From: Eleginops maclovinus
Taxonomy: Eukaryota > Chordata > Actinopteri > Perciformes > Eleginopidae
Length of the DNA stretch: 64,000 bases
Direction: 5' to 3'
Assembly (NCBI RefSeq): GCF_036324505.1
Contig: NC_086357.1
Coordinates: forward strand, 26,998,793-27,062,792
The stretch's first letter is position 1. Every line of letters begins with the position of its first letter. The position numbers and the translations under genes were made by a program. Positions 56,870 through 64,000 of this stretch are shown piece by piece. Below the pieces are notes generated by a model. The model saw only the letters and a program-made list of their open reading frames with translations, did no database searches and was not told the origin of the DNA.

Positions 56870-57020
56870 TTTTCCACTGGTTGGTTTTATTTGTAATGTT
56901 TTTCACACAGCAACATGAACATCCTCCCACTTTAGCATTAGTACAAAATGTGTGTTTACAAAAGGATCCTCTGTCAGACATCAAATGCCCTTTGAGATCG
57001 AGAGGTTTAATACATAATAT
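56870..57020 (-). pseudogene. Fragment of the calr 3' UTR captured at the end of the right arm
   Basis: On the minus strand it matches two calr 3' UTR pieces. One holds CTGACAGAGGATCCTTTTG and CCAGTGGAAAATAGCAGAAGG (left-arm equivalents about 42,912-43,045). The other is TTAAACCTCTCGATCTCAAA (equivalent about 42,541-42,560). The roughly 340 bases between them in calr are missing. Non-coding remnant with many substitutions. Confidence 0.85.
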
Positions 57021-57063
57021 AAAAGTAAGTACTACATCCTGTCCCCAAAATGTTGTGGGGACG

Positions 57064-57066
<3 letters not shown>

Positions 57067-57122
<56 letters not shown>

Positions 57123-57133
57123 TGTGTGTGTGT
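57067..57133. repeat. (GT)n microsatellite
   Basis: About 33 GT units with one AT interruption, just beyond the end of the palindrome. Confidence 0.97.
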
Positions 57134-57212
57134 TCAGCGTGGGCTCATCCCTCAGGAGAGCAGATCTAACACAAACTCATCCCTTATCATCACACACCAA
57201 TATTGACCAGTC

Positions 57213-57367
<155 letters not shown>

Positions 57368-57429
57368 GCAGGATACACTCTGTCCTGCCTGACTGATGAC
57401 AGGAACTCTTTCTCTGTGTCTCTATCCAT

Positions 57430-57630
57430 TTCGTCTCATCCCTGCTCTGTGTCTGATTGGTCTATACACCTCAGAGCTGCACCGCGTCTGATTGGCCGGA
57501 GTCCGGCTCGGGGGCAGCAAATCAGCTCGCTCCATGGTGATGGTGCTGCATCTGGTGAGGGTCTGACTGCCGGGAAGTGCAGGAAGGAGCCGAGCATCAC
57601 CACCTCCTTCCCCTCTGCTCGCTGTTTCCG
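57430..57630 (+). promoter_or_regulatory. Possible promoter island with clustered CCAAT-type boxes
   Basis: GC-richer than its surroundings, with GATTGGTC (about 57,456), GATTGGCC (about 57,489) and AAATCAGC, and an ETS-like CCGGGAAGTG near 57,629. An ATG at about 57,535 precedes a donor-like CTG|GTGAGG, which could be a very short first exon. No downstream exon was found, so this is weak. Confidence 0.3.
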
Positions 57631-57632
57631 GG

Positions 57633-57634
<2 letters not shown>

Positions 57635-57693
<59 letters not shown>

Positions 57694-57707
57694 TGTGTGT
57701 GTGTGCA
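57635..57707. repeat. (GT)n microsatellite
   Basis: About 35 GT units with one CT interruption. Confidence 0.97.
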
Positions 57708-58647
57708 GCAACTGTTCCTGCAGCATCATGAGTCAGCATGTTATGCTCTTACCCAGAAGACCTTTAAGGCTCTGTTGTATTTGAGTGGGACAGGTACAAA
57801 TATAATATCAATTTAATCCCATAAATAAAAACATAGAAAATGACACACAAGTTTTCAGAGAGATCATTTCAAGTGTTTCTGTGTGAAGCTGTTTATCAAT
57901 TCAATACTTGTTTCCATGATCCTGTTCTTATGCATATTTCTTCATTTGTGCATGAAAAACTCTGAGTGGAAAAGCAAAAAATCTGCAAAAACTCTTGAGA
58001 TATTGCAAAATAAAGATCTGTCAAAGGTTGTGTGTCGATGAAAAAAACGTGCAGCAAAATACAAAGTGGATCAATTATGACCTGGGTGTGTATACAAAAA
58101 AAACAACCTGAGCGTGAAACGCAGAAAATATGCAAAGCCTCTTGGAATATATCAAAAATGAGCTGCAAAATCTTGCATAAATGAAAGCAACATGAAAGAA
58201 TATGCAATGTAAATAGAGGAATACATGATAACTTTCATGAAGCATCTGAAAAAAATGATCCTGCTTCTTCAAAGCCTGCTAAACATTCTGTAGGGAGTTT
58301 GAGCAGAGAAAAGCCCCTTGAAATGAAGTGCAAAAAGTTGGGGAAAGAGTGGAAATGCCAAAAATGTGGTGGGTTTCAAAGTATGTTTCACGTCCATTTT
58401 CATTTTGCAAGATGAAATTACTCTTTATATTGCGATATTCACATCAGGATACTGATAGCACTTGTCAGGGAACTAGTAATTGTAACAGGAGTCATTTTTA
58501 AAGTAACCTTCAAAACCCTGCAGGTTTACCATACAGTAGACAAATACCTCTACCGACCACCAGGTGTGCTGTGACTCCACAGATCAGCCGTTACCTGCTC
58601 TGAGTATTATGAAGAAAGCAGACAGCAGCATGACTCACAGACAGACA

Positions 58648-58774
<127 letters not shown>

Positions 58775-59995
58775 TCTCCCTATAAACACTTTTTTGAAGA
58801 CTTCACTTTCCCAGCTCAGCAACAACCATCACCAAAACAATACATTTTTATGCATAATTTATGCCTTTGTAAACGAAGTGGGTTCCCATAAAGCACAGTA
58901 GGAATATACAACAACAAATATCCCAACATTCAAATGGATCACCAAAAGGAAGAAAACTCCCACCACCATCACAACTGTAAACACCTAAATACATAAAAAT
59001 AAACCCATTAATTAAAGTAAATATGTTATTAAATTCAAGATAAAATGAATGTACATATAAATATATTTTAAAATACATACAGTTTACTTTATAGAAATAC
59101 AAATGATAGCAAATAATTATTAGTTGCTTTAAAAAATAAATAGTCACAATAACTGATACTAAATAAAACAATTAACAAATAATAATAATTAAAAATAAAT
59201 AAGAATAATTACAGATAATAATAATAATAATAATAATGATAATAATTGTTTTTGGGTAAGGTTGCATGAATTGTTGGTCAACAATATTTAGTATCTATTC
59301 ACTTTAAGGGATTTAGCTGACATTTTAAGGGTTAATTTGTTCGCATGACCTTGATTTTCATCCAACAAACACCTAAATGTGTAAATGCACAAGTATTTTG
59401 TGAGCAGGAGGTGAAGTTTGTAGATTAATACCGGCTTTTTGTTTGGTGTTGTTGTTATCTGTGTTCTCAAGGCTTTATCTTTAATCTATATACTCCTCAA
59501 AGCTGTTCTGCACAGCCATAAAAGTGTGTTTTGTTTTTCAGGAAATTTTCTGTGAACTCATTGTCAGTGTATCTGTGCAGACTGGCAGCTGAGTGTGTGT
59601 GTGTGAGTGAGTGTGTGCTGAGTCATGTTGTTGACCTCCTCTCCTCCTCTTGTCTTACTGGAATCAGTCTGTTGTTATGAAATCTTCTATCTGCAGGGCT
59701 TTTTTTTAATCACATGATGTGCTTTCATACAAGCTTTTTTGCACTTTGTCATGTCTTCTGTTTTTCTTTTCATTTCTCCATCTCAGCAGGTTCTGGTACT
59801 ACTGTTCTGCACAATCTGCATTTAACCTGCAGTTTGGTAGATCATTATTTTACCATCTGTGCTTTGTGCACTGTTAGCAGCTGAGAGGACGGTGTGCTGT
59901 TCGTCTGTCCAACACTTTGTCCCAGTGACACATCTCAACAACTGCAGATATCCATGAAATCTGTGCCAATGAATGTACTTTTTTTTGGAAGCCAC

Positions 59996-60452
59996 TACAG
60001 AGCAGTGCAGTGATGAAGTATTTAAAAGTTAGCATCCCCCATTCCCTCCACAAAAAGACAATGTTAACACCACTTTTTTGAAGTAAAAACTTCACGTCAC
60101 CGCCGCTAAGCTAAAGGTGGCTAATGTTGGGCTATAAAGGAACTACAGCACGGTCACATGACTTCAGGTCACCACCGCTAAGCTAAAGGAGGCTAATGTT
60201 GGGCTATAAAGGAACTACAGCACGGTCACATGACTTCAAGTCACCGCCGCTAAGCTAAAGGAGGCTAATGTTTGGCTATAAAGGAACTACAGCACGGTCA
60301 CATGACTTCACGTCACCACCGCTAAGCTAAAGGCGGCTAATGTTTGGCTATAAAGGAACTACAGCACGGTCACATGACTTCACGTCACCACCGCTAAGCT
60401 AAAGGCGGCTAATGTTGGGCTATAAAGGAACTACAGCACGGTCACATGACTA
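59996..60452 (-). mobile_element. Second copy of the TIR element with five 72-bp units
   Basis: Begins with a diverged TIR (CTACAGAGCAGTGCAGTGATG) and a subterminal block with TCCCTCCAC and AAAAAG that matches the calr 3' UTR copy in inverse orientation. Five 72-bp units follow (about 60,092-60,452). The other TIR is missing. Confidence 0.75.
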
Positions 60453-61287
60453 AGGATCGACTTGATAAGCCAGAGAGTTTTTGCATTGATGACAGAAGAT
60501 GACCCTTACTGACTCCCTGTTTGTTTTGACCCTCTACATGTTTCTGTTGTTGCATTATCTGTCTTTTCCCGTCCTCCTGTTTGTGTGATTTCCCGCCAGT
60601 GATCATCAGCCTCCGCTCTGATCAGAGTCCAGGTTTTTTTGTCTTTGTGCAGACTCACTAGCAGGTAAACACTACTGCCGCTGCAGAGAGGACATAACAG
60701 CATGTACCGACCTCTGCTGCTACTGCTGGAGATGACAATGAAGATTGCACCATTTCCTGCAGCTGAATCAGGTCAAGTTGTTCCTGCTGGGCTGAGCTGG
60801 TTTCACCTCCAAAAAATTCCTGCGGGAGGTTGGGAGGATGCAGAAGAGAAAGTGCAGCTCGGGGATTCACATAAAGAGAAGAGGGATCGTTTCCCTGTAA
60901 GCAGCCTTCTAATTTTCCAGAGAAAGACAAACTGAGCTCCACCCAGCTTCATGTTCTCACTCTGATCTGATCTGAGGCCAGGCTGTCTGTCGGGAGGAAG
61001 ATAAAGACATGAGGGAGCCTGCAGCGGAGCAGTTAGAGGCTAACTAGGGGGCTTTCAGGGAGTGTTTTCTCAGGAAACTCAGCACAAACGTTTTTTTCCC
61101 CAGGGAGTCAAACAGCTTCCCTTTAGAGTGAGGACATCTCACTTTTCTAAATTGATGAGGACATTATTCACCTCCTGTAATAAGACACACAACACAGACA
61201 GCAAGTCATTTTTAGCTCAAGCCAGCAGCATGAGAATCAAGATATCTCTAAAGTCGACATCATGCTTGACTGTGGAATCGTTTATCC

Positions 61288-61418
<131 letters not shown>

Positions 61419-63071
61419 TATTCTGATATAAGAAACCAGTTCTCTTTAGTATCTGAGCTAGTTGTTACAAGCTGTTTGAAAGTCGGCAGGTGTTTGGTAT
61501 ATATTTGTGAGGTTAGATTTTTGCCAAAATGCCATTATTGTTTAACTCAAGTTGGCCTTTCGCCAATGCCGCTAACCCTAAATGCAAATACATTTTGACA
61601 CGTAATTGAAACACCAGATTTAAATAATAGTTCTTGCTAAAATGTGCACACTGAATTTGCAAAATACAGCAAGTGTTACATTTTTATTTTAGTTCTGGTA
61701 CTTAAATGATCTAAAATGATTCAAATCAGAGAAAGAAGTTGTCATGTTATTTCATTAAGATTAAATTGTTATTATTTTCAATGATTTGTTTTACTTAAAA
61801 ATAGAAAGATTATATTTTTATTTAAATAATTGTTATATTTTATTTTGATTAAGATACTTTAACCATCTGAAATTATAATAAAACATATATTTTATTGTTA
61901 TTTAAATAGTGGTTTTATTTATTTTAAACTAAAATACTTACCTTTTCTAAAATGAATACAATTAAAATAAAAAGCTTCATTTTTGTTTATTTGTAACATT
62001 TTCATTTTATTTATTTCATTTTATTCCGGCTTTTTGTTGTTGTAAATTATTCAGTTCTAAAATTGTGTTTCATAATTATATATTTATTTGACTTAATGGG
62101 CATTCAGTAAACAGTACTGAGCCTTGTGGCATCCCTTTTTCATCCCAAGAGATGAAACACAAAGTCAGCTTGTAAAAGATAAGACAGAAAAATGAAGTGA
62201 AATCTTTCTGAACCCACAGAGGAACATTAAGTCTGTCAGCCAAAGATCAAACAAACAGCATGTATTAATCTGCAGATTTGATTTAGCAGTTAGCAGTTTT
62301 TTCCCAGTCAGACAACATGATGAACATGCTGCTGACTTTGCACATTTTTTAACACCAACTATAAGTTACCAGCTTCATTGCACAGCCTGGGAAAATATTA
62401 CTTCACATGACGACAGCAGTACAGGACGGAAGATGAAGGAAGAGTTCCATGTGTGGTTAAAACCACACATGAAACTATCAGCAGGCTCTCAGAGAGAGTT
62501 CGCCGGGAAAACCCCGCCCGGTGTTTCTGCCTGTCTGTGGGAAGATGGAGGTCAGGCTCCAGCAGATAAACCGTCAGCTCCGTCACGTCGACTCGGTGAC
62601 GTCCGGCTGTGAAGAGAGGACTGTGGGCCGATGGGTGTCATGTTGTAGCATCGTACCGTTAAATCATTAGGATGGAAAACCAATGCATGATGGATGCAAG
62701 TGTTTTTCACTGACTATATTCCAAGTCTACTGATTTTGTCTTTTCGTGTGTCTGCAACAGCTGGATTTCCTATCTGGGAATCAATAAGGTTTACCTTAAT
62801 TCATTTTGAATTTTCATTATGTCTGCATTGTTTGACTCTGCAAGGTCACAATGCAGAGACTCTACTGCCGAGTGCTGAGGTATTATCAGGCTGTTAAACT
62901 CAGTGTTGGTTGGCAGTTGAGATACTTAATATCAGCAGCTTTTAAAATAGTGATAAACGGGGAGCAGTTTGCAGATACATATGTTCACGTAGGAGGAGGA
63001 GTAAACATCTCCACCACATGTTGGTCGTGCCGTGAGCAGATCCTCCTCCACTCTGATGTATTGATGCTACT

Positions 63072-63186
<115 letters not shown>

Positions 63187-63737
63187 GCCTATCTAAGGTG
63201 GACATCAGACTGTGTCATCAGCGTTAGATAACACATAAGTAGCCTTGGAGAAGTGACAGGACAGTTTGTGTTATATTGAAAGTTATTCTATATATTTTTT
63301 AAAGTGGAAATCATTTGCGTGTGTGGGAGAGAAATTGCCTCTGAAGGGAACACAGGGATTTAAGCCTTTGCAGACAATTTACATGCACAAAAACCTATAT
63401 AACTACAGGAGAGGACCCCCCCCAAAAAGCATAATAGGACGTCCGTATTTCTACACTGTGGTATTACTACCTTCCACATCTCGTTCTCTGCTTAGCTGCC
63501 AGTGCTTCGAGGTCCTGATGGAGTTTGCTTTATGGAGGATCTGATTTACAGCAGCAGCACTTAACAGCTCAGGTTACTGCAGGGTTTAGTCAGCAGGTGG
63601 TATGCTGGGATGAGCTCAGAGCTGCTCATCATAACAACAACACCCACACTCTTAAAACCTCTCAACCTCTGCAGACCTGTCCGTAAGAAAGTGCATTTAG
63701 ATGAGGAGGCTAATTAAAGTACTTTGTTTGTTTATTG

Positions 63738-63953
63738 TGAAGTCATGTGACCGTGCTGTAGTTCCTTTATAGCCCAACATTAGCCGCCTTTAGCTTAGCG
63801 GTGGTGACGTGAAGTCATGTGACCGTGCTGTAGTTCCTTTATAGCCCAACATTAGCCTCCTTTAGCTTAGCGGTGGTGACGTGAAGTCATGTGACCGTGC
63901 TGTAGTTCCTTTATAGCCCAACATTAGCCGCCTTTAGCTTAGCGGTGGTGAGG
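63738..63953 (+). repeat. Third locus of the 72-bp minisatellite
   Basis: Three units of the same 72-bp sequence as in calr, in the plus orientation. It starts inside a unit (GTGAAGTCATGTGACC) and has no recognisable TIR nearby, so it is a fragment or a separate array of the same family. Confidence 0.85.
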
Positions 63954-64000
63954 TGTTGATGTAACTTTAATGCATTGATCATTATATGCACAATGATTCC

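Larger units (their letters stand above)
42540..57020. repeat. Large palindrome: arms of about 7 kb with about 0.55-kb spacer
   Basis: Left arm about 42,540-49,690 and right arm about 50,245-57,020 are inverted copies with a centre near 49,965. Mirror landmarks: tRNA-type sequences 43,481-43,554 and 56,338-56,411; AATAAA 44,040 and 55,847; gene starts 47,463 and 52,461; RFX boxes 47,836 and 52,094; telomeric repeats about 48,288 and 51,635; tRNAs 49,034 and 50,833, and 49,387 and 50,480. Coordinates of mirror pairs sum to about 99,890-99,940, differing only by small indels. The outermost parts contain calr 3' UTR sequence and are clearly more diverged than the gene regions. Confidence 0.96.

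Noticed and set aside
42540..57020. Interpreting the palindrome as a giant terminal-repeat transposon
   Set aside because: No transposase, integrase or target-site duplication was seen, and the outer end lies in calr 3' UTR sequence, which fits an inverted segmental duplication better.
62545..62665. Exon-like segment with an ATG (MEVRLQQINRQLRHVD) in GC-richer sequence
   Set aside because: The frame closes after about 40 codons, there is no clear donor and no family match; kept out for lack of support.

Overview
The window is vertebrate, almost certainly ray-finned fish (percomorph-like teleost) DNA. The supports are large GT-AG introns, very abundant long (CA)n/(GT)n arrays, teleost-type tRNA-derived SINEs, a decayed Tc1/mariner element, TIR miniature elements, and four conserved vertebrate genes whose exons could be traced base by base. 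No bacterial or viral gene is seen.

Layout. (1) 3.9-8.9 kb, minus strand: a lysyl oxidase family gene (6 coding exons, 518 aa; copper site and both quinone-cofactor residues present). (2) 13.0-17.3 kb, minus strand: nmrk2, nicotinamide riboside kinase (7 exons, 201 aa) with a TATA/CCAAT promoter. (3) 22.3-31.8 kb, minus strand: atcay (caytaxin; 11 coding exons, about 369 aa). One base is missing in coding exon 4, and two exons have 3' splice sites placed against very long (UG)n tracts. (4) 36.5-43.0 kb, plus strand: calreticulin (9 exons, ends in KDEL). It has a perfect ER-stress response element upstream, one extra base in exon 8, and a TIR element carrying a 72-bp minisatellite in its 3' UTR. 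(5) About 42.5-57.0 kb: a large palindrome with arms of roughly 7 kb around a spacer of about 0.55 kb. (6) 57-64 kb: microsatellite-rich DNA with more copies of the 72-bp element and no gene I can support.

The palindrome is the main novelty. Each arm holds one intact intronless gene (1021 and 1011 codons), the two being divergently transcribed, head to head. They encode near-identical proteins of a family I do not recognise, with conserved helical ends and a central array of 39-40 decapeptides of the type G-T-G-S-V-Q-S-K-A-S. Both copies have mirrored promoters with an RFX X-box palindrome, two perfect CREs and a TATA-like box, a combination that suggests testis or ciliated-cell expression (inference). 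Between and beyond the genes are seven tRNA-Thr(AGT)-type sequences in mirror order, mirrored truncated-tRNA hairpins and mirrored short telomeric repeats. The far end of the right arm carries a decayed piece of the calreticulin 3' UTR. This shows that the inverted duplication began inside the 3' end of calr.

lox-like, nmrk2, atcay and calr are unrelated housekeeping or tissue genes and form no pathway; their order is simply vertebrate synteny (ATCAY and NMRK2 are also neighbours in human). The two single-base frameshifts, in atcay and calr, are most simply explained as sequencing or assembly errors, but should be checked against reads.
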